Of a stretch of DNA of 50,263 nucleotides, positions 1 to 6,721 are shown piece by piece. The stretch covers positions 1 to 50,263 of the IMG/VR virus record IMGVR_UViG_3300010354_000131; one strand, 5' to 3'. Position 1 is the first letter of the stretch. Each line of letters begins with the position of its first letter. Below the pieces are notes generated by a model. That model ran no database searches. It had not been told where the DNA came from and saw nothing but the letters and a program-made list of their open reading frames with translations. The DNA is from a virus. Made by a program: the position numbers and the translations under genes.

Positions 1-103
1 CTGGTGCGGGTGGTTCAACTGGTGCGGGTGGTTCAACTGGTGCGGGTGGTTCAACTGGTGCGGGTGGTTCAACTGGTGCGGGTGGTTCAACTGGTGCGGG
101 TGG
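1..103. repeat. 18-bp tandem repeat encoding PPAPVE hexapeptides
   Basis: Five complete copies of the 18-bp unit ctggtgcgggtggttcaa fill positions 1-90, and a truncated copy runs to about 103. The copies are identical, unlike the diverged repeats elsewhere in the gene, which points to recent expansion or slippage. On the minus strand the unit encodes Pro-Pro-Ala-Pro-Val-Glu, an extended linker of the kind that spans cell walls. The array touches the window edge, so its full copy number is unknown. Confidence 0.95.
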
Positions 104-1705
104 AGTAGGAGCTGGAGCAGGCGCTGGCTCAGGAACGGCATTAATTATTGATTGTGCTTGTGAGATTATTGTAGGTGCAGTAGTTACTTTTTCCACTGCA
201 GTTGAAACAATTGCAAGATTTGCTACTTTTGAATTTAATTCTGTATTAGCTGTTGTTAATGCAGTTACGGTATTTTGCGAAACAGTTGCAATAGGTGCAA
301 TAACTGTATTTATGTTTGCTGTATTTGTTGCAACAACTGTTGTAATTGCTGAGTTTAATGTAGCAATTTGTGCGTTTGCTGTATCAATTGCTGCCAATAC
401 TGTTGCATTATCTGGATCAGGTGTAGGAGTAAAGGCTGGTCCTTGACTTATTGTCCCATTAAATCCAGGACCTGAATTAGTATCAATAATAGGTGTTATT
501 GCTCCGCCTGCTGTTTCTCTTATATTAAATCTAGCACCATTTGGTATTGGTCCAGTAACATTAACATCTGCCTGCCATGCTCCATTAGATGGATTAACGT
601 CTGCGTTAAATCTAACTTGAGTCATTTGTGTCTCGGCGGTAGTTAAAGGATAAACTCTAAGATCCCAAGCAACACTCAGTGTATTAGTAGTTGTTGAGTA
701 TGTGATTCCAGACCCATTACTCCATGTAGTCCAGTCCCAGCCTGCTATAGATATAGAAGGAGCATTAGGTGTAGTGTGATATGTTCCACCTTCATTTACC
801 CCAAAAGTAATTGTTGCATTAGAACCTACAAAAACATTGTTATATGTTACTCCACCCATCTGTAAATTAAAGGGAAGGTTCATTCGAACGCCAGCGTCAT
901 CGACATTAGATAAAACATTTGTAGTTGTGCCGATAGTTGCTGCAAGGGCGTTGACTGCGTCTTGAGCGTTATTAATTGCTACGTTTGCTTGAGTTAATTG
1001 TGTTTGAGCCTCTGTCCGTGCAGGAGCTACCGCCGCTACTGCCGTGGTTGCTGCCGTTATTGCAGTGTTTGCCTCCTGTATTTGAGTATTTGCATTTTGT
1101 ATAGCGGTAGATGCTGTTTGTGCTTGTGCCGCCTCTGTTGAAACTGCTGTTGCTACCTCTGCAACTGTAGTAAGAGGTGTTGTTGACAAAGTGTTGGATG
1201 CTGATAAAACTGTCTCTGTTGCGGCTGTTACTACTGTAGTTGCTGATTCAACTGCTGTTTGAGCAGCTGCTACCTCTGTATTTGCTGTTGTTGCATTTAC
1301 AGGAATTGCCTCAACTGCTGTTGTTACTGCCGTTACCGCCGATGTTACATTGCTAACTACTGTTGTTGCTTCTGCCACAACCGTTGATGTATTTGCAACT
1401 TCTGCAACTGCTGCTACGGCTGCAGCTACCGCTGTGTTTGCTTGAGCAACTTCTGTATTAGATGTTGTCACAGCCTGTACCGCTGTTGCTGTTGTAGAAG
1501 TGGCTGTCTCTGATGCTGCCACTGCTTGTGCTACTTCTGTAGTTGCGGTGGCAAGAGCTGTGTTAACTGCTTGTTGTGCGGGGCTTACTACAACCTGCTC
1601 TGAAGGCGCTGGAGGCTCATTAGCATTGGCAAAATTAGGACTAAAAAGGAAAAGCCAGCCAATTACAAAAAGGCTGGTTAAAAAGTACTTTAACTTTCTA
1701 GTCAA
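1..1705 (-). CDS. Secreted Ala/Thr-rich repetitive surface protein (3' end outside window)
   Basis: The frame stays open from a TTG at 1705 to the left edge (568 codons), so the C-terminus is missing. A GGAG eight bases upstream of the TTG supports this start. Residues 1-29 look like a signal peptide: basic MTRKLKY, a hydrophobic stretch, then a cleavage-like ANA. Residues about 30-260 are Ala/Thr/Val/Gln-rich, with imperfect repeats of the type ANTEVA, likely helical or coiled. Residues about 270-400 (around NLPFNLQMGGVTYNNVFVGS) look like a compact beta domain resembling NIDO-like extracellular starts. More Ala/Thr repeats follow, then Pro-rich PPAPVE hexapeptides from about residue 535. 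I infer an exported or cell-surface protein; a virion fibre is the alternative. A secreted protein is unusual beside phage stress and nuclease genes. Confidence 0.75.
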   Translation of the reverse strand, partial: MTRKLKYFLTSLFVIGWLFLFSPNFANANEPPAPSEQVVVSPAQQAVNTALATATTEVAQAVAASETATSTTATAVQAVTTSNTEVAQANTAVAAAVAAVAEVANTSTVVAEATTVVSNVTSAVTAVTTAVEAIPVNATTANTEVAAAQTAVESATTVVTAATETVLSASNTLSTTPLTTVAEVATAVSTEAAQAQTASTAIQNANTQIQEANTAITAATTAVAAVAPARTEAQTQLTQANVAINNAQDAVNALAATIGTTTNVLSNVDDAGVRMNLPFNLQMGGVTYNNVFVGSNATITFGVNEGGTYHTTPNAPSISIAGWDWTTWSNGSGITYSTTTNTLSVAWDLRVYPLTTAETQMTQVRFNADVNPSNGAWQADVNVTGPIPNGARFNIRETAGGAITPIIDTNSGPGFNGTISQGPAFTPTPDPDNATVLAAIDTANAQIATLNSAITTVVATNTANINTVIAPIATVSQNTVTALTTANTELNSKVANLAIVSTAVEKVTTAPTIISQAQSIINAVPEPAPAPAPTPPAPVEPPAPVEPPAPVEPPAPVEPPAPVEPPAP

Positions 1706-1748
1706 CTAGGTATCTCCTGAGTAATGCAATATCTTTGCTTACTTATTA

Positions 1749-1757
1749 ATTATATCA
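1749..1757 (-). promoter_or_regulatory. Extended -10 promoter (TGATATAAT) for the secreted protein gene
   Basis: On the minus strand the gap holds TGATATAAT: a perfect TATAAT with the extended TGn. No convincing -35 is seen. The predicted start, near 1742, gives a leader of about 36 nt with a GGAG ribosome site before the TTG start. The same nine bases recur upstream of the hsp20, recA and ssDNA-binding genes. Confidence 0.6.
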
Positions 1758-1786
1758 TGCAAAACGTAATAAATTAGATTAGTTAA

Positions 1787-1972
1787 CTACTTTGAGTTAT
1801 CTGTTTTATAAAATCCATTACCCTTAAACTGTATTCCAAACGGTGTGAAGTGTCTTTGTAATCTTTTACCGCAACTTACACATAGATAGCTAGGTTCAAC
1901 TGAGGTTATAGATCTTTCTTTAGATACTATCTTGTCTGGAGAACAGTCACACTTGTACTCGTATATTGGCAT
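1787..1972 (-). CDS. FmdB-type zinc ribbon protein
   Basis: A 61-residue protein starting MPIYEYKC, with Cys pairs CDC and CVSC about 23 residues apart and the ER motif between them. This is the layout of the FmdB/CxxC_CxxC putative regulatory zinc ribbon family. The family's biochemical role is not settled; small DNA- or RNA-binding regulator is the usual guess. Its ATG overlaps the stop of the upstream thermonuclease as TAATG, so the two are translationally coupled. The C-terminus (NGFYKTDNSK) matches the short tails of family members. Confidence 0.8.
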   Translation of the reverse strand: MPIYEYKCDCSPDKIVSKERSITSVEPSYLCVSCGKRLQRHFTPFGIQFKGNGFYKTDNSK

Positions 1973-2379
1973 TACTTACCGCTCTTTTTTCTCTTCTCTG
2001 CAAGGGCTGGGAAGTCTTTAACCTTAGTTTCACCCATGTATCCCCAAGCATAGCCATCATCAATCATCATTTCATTAACAGACTTTGTGTTTCCATTAAC
2101 ATATACCCAGCCTAAAATTCTTCCATACTTTTCAGACGAATCTGGCTTTTCTGTTTTTATAACAATCTCTGTAGCATCTTTTAAGCTTTTCTTAAGGTAC
2201 TCTTTTGATTCAATCCCTAAAGTTTTTTCAAATTTATCTGTTGTTCTAGATTCTGGGGTATCAATTCCAGCTAACCTAACTCTTTGAGAATACGATATGC
2301 TAAAACCTAGATCTATATCGACATCTATGGTATCTCCATCTACGACATTAGTAATCTTTTTAATACGATACTCGTACAT
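1972..2379 (-). CDS. Thermonuclease (staphylococcal nuclease-like, TNase domain)
   Basis: A 135-residue SNase-fold nuclease that would hydrolyse DNA or RNA phosphodiesters in a calcium-dependent way. Visible active-site pieces are DGDTIDVDID (metal-binding Asp), VRLAGIDTPES (Arg and Glu) and EKYGRILGWV (second Arg), in the family order. I place the start at the ATG at 2379 because AAGGAG lies just upstream. A longer frame from 2415 exists, but its first 12 residues come from the structured leader. There is no signal peptide, so it acts inside the cell; host DNA or RNA breakdown is a plausible role. The ribosome site can pair into a hairpin (see 2384-2480), suggesting translational control. 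Confidence 0.9.
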   Translation of the reverse strand: MYEYRIKKITNVVDGDTIDVDIDLGFSISYSQRVRLAGIDTPESRTTDKFEKTLGIESKEYLKKSLKDATEIVIKTEKPDSSEKYGRILGWVYVNGNTKSVNEMMIDDGYAWGYMGETKVKDFPALAEKRKKSGK

Positions 2380-2383
2380 AACT

Positions 2384-2480
2384 CTCCTTAAATTAAAGGA
2401 GCAGTTTATACACATGCTCAGGTGTATCCACGGGTAGCGACCCGCATAGTCTGCGACTCCCCAGTGACGGGGGGCAGACT
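2384..2480 (-). ncRNA. Structured leader: four hairpins ahead of the thermonuclease gene
   Basis: Four consecutive inverted repeats fill this unusually GC-rich stretch. H1 (2448-2480) pairs AGTCTGC with GCAGACT and has an inner CCCC/GGGG. H2 (2431-2444) pairs CGGGT with ACCCG. H3 (2408-2427) pairs ATACAC with GTGTAT. H4 (2384-2401) pairs CTCCTT with AAGGAG, hiding the ribosome site of the thermonuclease. A TATAAT lies directly upstream at 2484. It may be a 5' untranslated regulatory element or a small RNA. I recognise no known riboswitch class in it. Confidence 0.6.
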
Positions 2481-2483
2481 ACT

Positions 2484-2489
2484 ATTATA
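2484..2489 (-). promoter_or_regulatory. Putative -10 (TATAAT) upstream of the structured leader
   Basis: A perfect TATAAT sits between the hsp20 stop and hairpin H1. The region upstream is A/T-rich with no good -35 and no extended TG. The predicted start, about 2477, would fall within the 5' arm of H1. Confidence 0.4.
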
Positions 2490-2493
2490 CTAT

Positions 2494-2913
2494 TTATTTG
2501 ATTTTAATTGTTTTTGGCTTTTTGTCTTCAGGTACAATTTTTTCAACCGTAACAGACAAAAGTCCATTTTTTAACTCAGCAGAGGTGACTTCCATATACT
2601 CACCAAGCGCAAATGTGCGTGTGAATTTACGGGCAGCAATTCCTTTATGAATTGCCTCACCAGAATCTTCTACAGAAACCTCTCCCTTAATAACAAGGGT
2701 TCCGTTATCTACAGATACATCAACGTCCTTTTTGTCAAAGCCAGCCAAAGCTAGGTCGACACGAAATACGTCATCCTCTACCTTTACAATATTGTAAGGT
2801 GGGTATGATTGATGTGATGCTGTTGTGTGTACTGAGTTTAGGCGATCAAACATATCGTTGAAGCCAATAAAAAATGGATCCTTAAAAAGATCCAATGTAA
2901 AATGTGTTACCAT
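2494..2913 (-). CDS. Small heat shock protein, Hsp20/alpha-crystallin family
   Basis: A 139-residue ATP-independent holdase of IbpA type. The alpha-crystallin domain spans about residues 38-130: YPPYNIVKVEDD at its start, LALAGFDKKDVDV in the middle, GIAARKFTRTFAL, and the family signature LKNGLLSV near the end. The C-terminal KTIKIK carries the I-x-I/V-type anchor. AAAGGAGG lies seven bases before the ATG, a near-perfect ribosome site that suggests high expression. The gene has its own promoter and a 5' hairpin leader. Phage Hsp20 genes are known mainly from cyanophage T4-like viruses; here it probably protects virion assembly or host proteins late in infection. Confidence 0.92.
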   Translation of the reverse strand: MVTHFTLDLFKDPFFIGFNDMFDRLNSVHTTASHQSYPPYNIVKVEDDVFRVDLALAGFDKKDVDVSVDNGTLVIKGEVSVEDSGEAIHKGIAARKFTRTFALGEYMEVTSAELKNGLLSVTVEKIVPEDKKPKTIKIK

Positions 2914-2940
2914 TTTATTCCTCCTTTAAGCGAATAAATT

Positions 2941-2974
2941 AATATATGGGCCCCTTGTGGCGACCCATATATAT
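2941..2974 (-). promoter_or_regulatory. 5' hairpin of the hsp20 mRNA leader
   Basis: The inverted repeat ATATATGGG / CCCATATAT encloses a GTCGCCACAAGGGGC loop region with an inner GCC/GGC pairing. It begins about five bases after the promoter -10, so the hairpin would form at or very near the mRNA 5' end. Its GGGTCGCCAC matches GGGTCGCTAC in hairpin H2 of the thermonuclease leader. A role in 5'-end protection is an inference. Confidence 0.55.
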
Positions 2975-3002
2975 TATATCAAAAAAACTATTTGTTTGCC
3001 AA
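2973..3002 (-). promoter_or_regulatory. Promoter for hsp20
   Basis: On the minus strand TTGGCA (2997-3002; five of six -35 consensus bases) and TATAAT (2973-2978) are 18 bp apart, with TG at the extended -10 position. The predicted start is about 2966-2968, at the base of the leader hairpin. The -35 overlaps a CCAATT/AATTGG inverted repeat at the end of the upstream gene, which may act as a weak terminator. Confidence 0.65.
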
Positions 3003-3185
3003 TTAAAAAATTGGCTTGTTTTTTTCCTTCATCTTTTCTGCATCTGCTTCAGACGCATAAAGAGCTCTTACCTGTGCCATAGCCGCTGTTTCTCCAGCGT
3101 GGCAACCTACCAGCTCACCAGTGTCTTGCTTAACTACTGCGTAGCCAGTACAACCAGCCACATTTCTTTTTACTTCCCAAGGCAT
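3003..3185 (-). CDS. Small conserved phage protein with GCTGYAVVK / ALYASE motifs
   Basis: A 60-residue protein. The pattern W-V-K-R-N-V-A-G-C-x-G-Y-A-V-V-K, then GELVGCH, then Q-V-R-A-L-Y-A-S-E, resembles a short module I associate with actinobacteriophage head proteins such as capsid proteases; I cannot verify that here. Two Cys and one His are conserved-looking. The C-terminus is lysine-rich. No enzyme motif is seen. It sits just downstream of a 109-residue unknown gene with a good TAGGAGG ribosome site before the ATG. Function unknown; a small virion or assembly accessory is possible. Confidence 0.7.
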   Translation of the reverse strand: MPWEVKRNVAGCTGYAVVKQDTGELVGCHAGETAAMAQVRALYASEADAEKMKEKNKPIF

Positions 3186-3194
3186 TGTATCCTC

Positions 3195-3524
3195 CTAGTT
3201 ATTTGGAACGTCAGGCATGTCTATGTCGACAAGCCCCATTTCTTTTGCTAAAATTTTTCCTTCTTCAGATAAATGAAATGTTGCCTGAAGATTTTCGTCA
3301 TACTCGACCTGCAATAGATCTAGTTCATAAAGCCTCATTAAAGACTTATCAACATACTCATGGTGCGCTTCCCAAAGTTGTGGAGCAACCTCTTTTGCCT
3401 TTTCTTGAATAGCAAATATGAACTCGCCATTTTCATCTAGGCCTTCCATGGTAATAGCACCAATTTCAAGATAGTGCTGAAGTTCCTGGTTCTGCATGTC
3501 TTCCTCGTCCATTTCATCTCCCAT
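3195..3524 (-). CDS. Hypothetical acidic protein (109 aa)
   Basis: Not recognised. The N-terminus is strongly acidic (GDEMDEEDMQNQE), and the rest is predicted mostly helical. The last 50 residues (LMRLYELDLLQVEYDENL, then FHLSEEGKILAKEMG) look like a winged-helix end, with a wing followed by a final helix. The ATG at 3524 has only a distant GGAG. A better-placed GGGAG precedes the internal ATG at 3512 (MDEEDM), so the protein may be 105 residues. It lies immediately downstream of the tRNA. Confidence 0.65.
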   Translation of the reverse strand: MGDEMDEEDMQNQELQHYLEIGAITMEGLDENGEFIFAIQEKAKEVAPQLWEAHHEYVDKSLMRLYELDLLQVEYDENLQATFHLSEEGKILAKEMGLVDIDMPDVPNN

Positions 3525-3546
3525 AAATAAATTATACTCCTATTTG

Positions 3547-3620
3547 TGCAACAGGTAGGACTTGAACCTACGATTACCGAATTATGAGTTCGGGGCTTTA
3601 ACCAACTAAGCTACTGTTGC
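3547..3620 (-). tRNA. tRNA with CAU anticodon (elongator Met or Ile2)
   Basis: A complete cloverleaf reads on the minus strand. The acceptor stem GCAACAG/CTGTTGC is perfect, with discriminator A. The D arm is GCTT...AAGC, the anticodon stem CCGAA/TTCGG has loop CTCATAA (anticodon CAT at 3584-3586), and the T arm GTAGG/CCTAC has loop TTCAAGT. CCA is not encoded. The G1-C72 pair argues against initiator tRNA. The TTCAAGT loop is like bacterial tRNA-Ile2, which reads AUA after lysidine modification, so Ile2 is a real alternative to Met; AUA codons are frequent in this AT-rich genome. Confidence 0.93.
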
Positions 3621-3627
3621 CAGTAGT

Positions 3628-3879
3628 CTATTGTAAGCTGCCGTCCTCATTTTTGTCAATAGTAGTTTCTACTATTTGTTGGACATATTCAGAAAAATGT
3701 TTTCTTACGCTGCCCATTGGCCTTTTCCCATAAGATTTCCAAAGTCTTTTATATTCTAAAATATTTGAAAATGTAGTGGGGCAAACCATGATCCCATTAT
3801 ATTCTTTTAGTGTGGTTGGAAGCGGGACATGCTTTCCACAACATTTACACTCTTTTGCTTTTTCCTGATATATGCTCAT
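3628..3879 (-). CDS. Small Cys-containing protein downstream of terL
   Basis: An 83-residue protein with an N-terminal CKCCGKHVPLPTT and a single further Cys in VCPTTF, suggesting a small zinc-binding knuckle. The rest is basic and helical (EYKRLWKSYGKRPMGSVRKHF). Its ATG overlaps the terL stop by four bases (ATGA), so it is made with the terminase. No known family is recognised. A DNA- or RNA-binding accessory to packaging is possible, but this rests on position only. Confidence 0.7.
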   Translation of the reverse strand: MSIYQEKAKECKCCGKHVPLPTTLKEYNGIMVCPTTFSNILEYKRLWKSYGKRPMGSVRKHFSEYVQQIVETTIDKNEDGSLQ

Positions 3880-5666
3880 ATTATTTCCATTCCATCTAGT
3901 GCATCTGACAACTGCTGTGGCATTCTTGGCGCCCTTATCATGTTAGTCACAATAGTCTTATTCTCTTCTTCTCTATCCCACTTTAAAGAATCGTAGGTGT
4001 GTATAGTAACTTCTTCATTATTTGTCCGCCTTGTTCTGCTTATTGAATTATAAATAGATCCACAGACAGCGTCAGCAAGGTCCTTGGATCCCTTTCTTGG
4101 GTGGTCAACTTTATCTCTCATAATTTTTAATTGTAGTAATTCATCAATAAGAAGGGGTATGTGTGGACCAGTTAATCTGTCTTCAGATACAATCATCGCC
4201 ATATCATCATAATGTTTTTTTGCAACAGACAGCGTCTCTGTATTAATTCCATATTGTTTTAACTGCTGCATCATATCGTGAGAGTTCCATCTATCGAAGG
4301 TACATAGTCTAACATTAAAGCCAGCGCTTCTTAAAGACAATATGTAATCTTTTACTTCTGTAAAGTCTACCGACTTGTCTGCTGTTGGAGTCCAATATCT
4401 TACTGCATCTACTTCAACAATAGGGGCTGGCTGAGAGTATGTATCTGTCACCTTAACGTTAACCCATCTTTGAACATGCGCCATAGAAACAGCACAATGG
4501 TCATGCTTTTGTGCAAGGTCTACGTGTATAAAATATTCTTTGTCTGGGTCTGCTGCAAACCAAGATTCAAATCTTCCAAATTCATCTACCGCCAAAGCCA
4601 TGTTGTTAAAAGCTTTTTCAATTTTTTCTCTGGACTTAAAGAATGCATCAATTGCTTCTGGTGGCATGCATGCAAATCTGCCTAGCGCATCTGGCGCATC
4701 TCTGTAGAATGCAACTTTAAAGTCATCAATACTTCTGGTAGGATTAACTTCCCATGTAGGTCTCTTTAAGGCATATACCTTCGGATACTTATAAGAAACA
4801 ATGTGATCTTCTTCCCACTCAATATCAAACTCGTTGCCATCTGTGCCATCTGGCAGGTTCTCATCTAGCTTAAAATGGTGTGTTCTAACCACGGTTTCTT
4901 TTTCAGCTATAACGTCAGCATATCTCTGTTGAATATAGTCATTCTTATATCTAGGAAAAGATAGCAATATTACCTTACCGAAATCTGGGAAACGAGAGTC
5001 TACTGATCCTCTATACATTTCATATATTGCGCTACCAGTCTTTGCCTGCTCGTGACCAGTTGTATTTTCAATGCTGAATCCAGAGATTTCGTCAAGGATA
5101 ACTACAATTACGTTATATCCTTCCCAGGCTTCTCTTTCTGAGTGGCCAGAGTGTACTGTAATATTTTTATTAAATTTAATTTCTGATGCTTTTTCGCTAT
5201 ACTTTCCTACAAACCAAGGAGACTTATCTATGCGGGTTCTAAATCCTTTGAAGAAAACGTTGCTAGCCTGTTGAGCGTTAATAGCAATATTGATAATATC
5301 TATTGAGTCTCCAGGTGGTTTTCCGTAATAAGATGCTGGGTCTTTAAGGCATAGCAGTAGATAAACTATATACGATACTGCAATTGTAGAGCAATAATCT
5401 TTGCCAGAGCCTTTGCCCAGTTGGGCAATAACTTCGCTGGCAGTCTGCTTAAACTTTCTTCTTCCCTCTTCTTCGCCAAATAGCTTTATAAGTGTTGCTT
5501 CTTTATAAATTTGAGAGCTTTTTTCAATTAGAGTATACTGATATTCTGACAACTCTGGTAAGCCCAAGTACTGTGGGCTTTTAACAAAAGTTCTTAAATC
5601 AACAGGCTTCTCGTCGAATTCTTCTCCGTCGAGCATGTCAATAATGTCAGAAAAATTAAACTCCAT
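3876..5666 (-). CDS. terL: Terminase large subunit (TerL)
   Basis: A 596-residue DNA-packaging motor. The N-terminal ATPase has a Walker A-like QLGKGSGKD near residue 85 and a Walker B VIVVILDEISG near residue 190. The C-terminal RNase H-like nuclease starts at FIHVDLAQKHDHCA (first catalytic Asp, about residue 385). It has a middle TFDRWNS motif and a late DLADAVCGSIYNS that supplies another acidic metal ligand. The length is typical of the family. It powers DNA translocation into the prohead and cuts concatemers. It overlaps the small subunit by 11 bases. Its distance from the portal is unusual. Confidence 0.95.
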   Translation of the reverse strand: MEFNFSDIIDMLDGEEFDEKPVDLRTFVKSPQYLGLPELSEYQYTLIEKSSQIYKEATLIKLFGEEEGRRKFKQTASEVIAQLGKGSGKDYCSTIAVSYIVYLLLCLKDPASYYGKPPGDSIDIINIAINAQQASNVFFKGFRTRIDKSPWFVGKYSEKASEIKFNKNITVHSGHSEREAWEGYNVIVVILDEISGFSIENTTGHEQAKTGSAIYEMYRGSVDSRFPDFGKVILLSFPRYKNDYIQQRYADVIAEKETVVRTHHFKLDENLPDGTDGNEFDIEWEEDHIVSYKYPKVYALKRPTWEVNPTRSIDDFKVAFYRDAPDALGRFACMPPEAIDAFFKSREKIEKAFNNMALAVDEFGRFESWFAADPDKEYFIHVDLAQKHDHCAVSMAHVQRWVNVKVTDTYSQPAPIVEVDAVRYWTPTADKSVDFTEVKDYILSLRSAGFNVRLCTFDRWNSHDMMQQLKQYGINTETLSVAKKHYDDMAMIVSEDRLTGPHIPLLIDELLQLKIMRDKVDHPRKGSKDLADAVCGSIYNSISRTRRTNNEEVTIHTYDSLKWDREEENKTIVTNMIRAPRMPQQLSDALDGMEII

Positions 5667-6216
5667 CTTCCTTTACATTTCTTAATATAGTGACGTTACT
5701 CTCCATGACAACGCCTTCAGTCTCATTAGTTACCTGAGAAAGTCTCTTCATAATTTGATTTCTTACCTCTGGATATTCAGCAGAGATATCTCTTAATATA
5801 TTAATTAGAATATCTTGCTTTCTTTCTGTCTCAGCAATTTGTTCCGCCAACTCAACATTATCCAATAGACCAACCTCTTGTAGCATGCCGATTCTCTTGG
5901 TCTCAATGTCTGCTATAAGCTTTAGGGCGGTAGCCTTAACATTTAGTTGCCCAGCCTGATCTGCGTCCTCTACGGTCTTCCAGGCCTCTTTAATGAGCAT
6001 TGCGTAATGCTGGTCAGCACCAGAGATTGCCTCCTTGGCCCTGTCTCTAGAAGCCGTGTCATTTTTAACTACGTCTTTCCACTCATCAATTAACTCAACA
6101 ACCTCTGCACGTTTAAATCCAGTGATTGTGGCAATTTGTGTTGGGGTGCTACCCTTTAGTAATTCTGATACAACCGTATTCATACGGTCATAATGGTCTG
6201 CTAATTCAATTTCCAT
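5656..6216 (-). CDS. terS: Putative terminase small subunit
   Basis: A 186-residue, mostly helical protein. Residues about 8-50 form an HTH-like segment (VSELLKGSTPTQIATITGFK, then RAEVVELIDEW) suited to recognising a packaging site. Residues 60-150 are long helices with coiled-coil character, as in the oligomerisation domains of small terminases. The 11-base overlap with the large subunit and the gene order are the main support. Sequence alone would not exclude another HTH regulator. Confidence 0.75.
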   Translation of the reverse strand: MEIELADHYDRMNTVVSELLKGSTPTQIATITGFKRAEVVELIDEWKDVVKNDTASRDRAKEAISGADQHYAMLIKEAWKTVEDADQAGQLNVKATALKLIADIETKRIGMLQEVGLLDNVELAEQIAETERKQDILINILRDISAEYPEVRNQIMKRLSQVTNETEGVVMESNVTILRNVKEDGV

Positions 6217-6233
6217 AGATAACCATTATACTT

Positions 6234-6575
6234 CTAGTCGACTGAAATAGCAACCTGAGATCTAGCTATTTTATATAGAACCAAATATCCTATAAGGTCA
6301 TCTATGTCATTATCTCCTGCAAAGCCTTGGTTGTTCTTTACTCTATTTAGTTTATCGTCAATGCGGACCTTTAATTGCTCTGTTGAGTCCGCCGTTGAAA
6401 ATATTCTAGCAGGCTCTAGGGCTGAGTTTCCATATGATATATTCTTTTCAATTAACATATGTGCTATTTCATGACAGGCTGACCATATTTTACTGCCTGC
6501 TGGAGCACCAACTGACCTTAAATATAAGTCACTGCAATTAAACTCTTTTACATCTTCAAATACTGGTTTTAACAT
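6234..6575 (-). CDS. DUF1599/Nmad1-like nucleotide-modification-associated protein
   Basis: A 113-residue protein. It carries IEKNISYGNSALEP, ARIFSTAD, LKVRIDDKLNRVKN and IDDLIGYLVLYKIA in order, which match the conserved run of the DUF1599 (nucleotide modification associated domain 1) family. The family is all-helical and linked by comparative genomics to phage nucleotide or base modification. Its exact reaction is not established. A HEIAH string at residues about 36-40 looks like a zinc-protease motif but lies within the family's helical N-terminal part. Its ATG overlaps the stop of a small HTH gene (TAATG). Confidence 0.75.
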   Translation of the reverse strand: MLKPVFEDVKEFNCSDLYLRSVGAPAGSKIWSACHEIAHMLIEKNISYGNSALEPARIFSTADSTEQLKVRIDDKLNRVKNNQGFAGDNDIDDLIGYLVLYKIARSQVAISVD

Positions 6576-6721
6576 TACCGCCTCCTTATTAGTTCAAACT
6601 TCTCTAAGTATCTCTGTATAGTCATAGCAGAAACCTTACACTCAAATGCAATTTCTGTCACAGTTTTCTTTTGAACTATATATCTTCTATATAGCCAATC
6701 CTTGCTTTGATACAATTTCAT
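6575..6721 (-). CDS. Small helix-turn-helix protein (48 aa)
   Basis: This frame encodes 48 residues starting MKLYQSKDWLYRRYIV. The segment KKTVTEIAFECKVSAMTIQR reads as helix-turn-helix, with a recognition helix around SAMTIQRYLEKF, like the small homeodomain-like HTH proteins common in phages. The start overlaps the upstream stop by ATGA, and the stop overlaps the next gene by TAATG. AAGGAGG at its 3' end is the ribosome site of the downstream gene. It could be a DNA-binding regulator or a packaging accessory near terS. Confidence 0.75.
   Translation of the reverse strand: MKLYQSKDWLYRRYIVQKKTVTEIAFECKVSAMTIQRYLEKFELIRRR

Noticed and set aside
1-103. CRISPR-like array
   Set aside because: The 18-bp units are head-to-tail without spacers and encode an in-frame hexapeptide.
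1500-1709. 69-residue plus-strand frame at the left end
   Set aside because: It is the antisense of the signal peptide and repeat region of the secreted protein gene, which has a promoter and ribosome site.
2996-3012. CCAATT/AATTGG hairpin as a strong terminator before hsp20
   Set aside because: The stem is only six A/T-rich pairs and on the minus strand the T-run is 11 bases away; at best weak.
2946-3251. 101-residue plus-strand frame
   Set aside because: It crosses the hsp20 promoter and two minus-strand genes and has random-like composition.
3531-3536. TATAAT just upstream of the 109-residue gene as promoter
   Set aside because: The -35 position falls in the tRNA with no match, and distance to the start is too short unless the internal ATG is used; left as unsupported.
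6234-6575. HEIAH read as an HExxH zinc protease motif
   Set aside because: The rest of the protein matches DUF1599/Nmad1, and no downstream zinc ligand is placed as in proteases.
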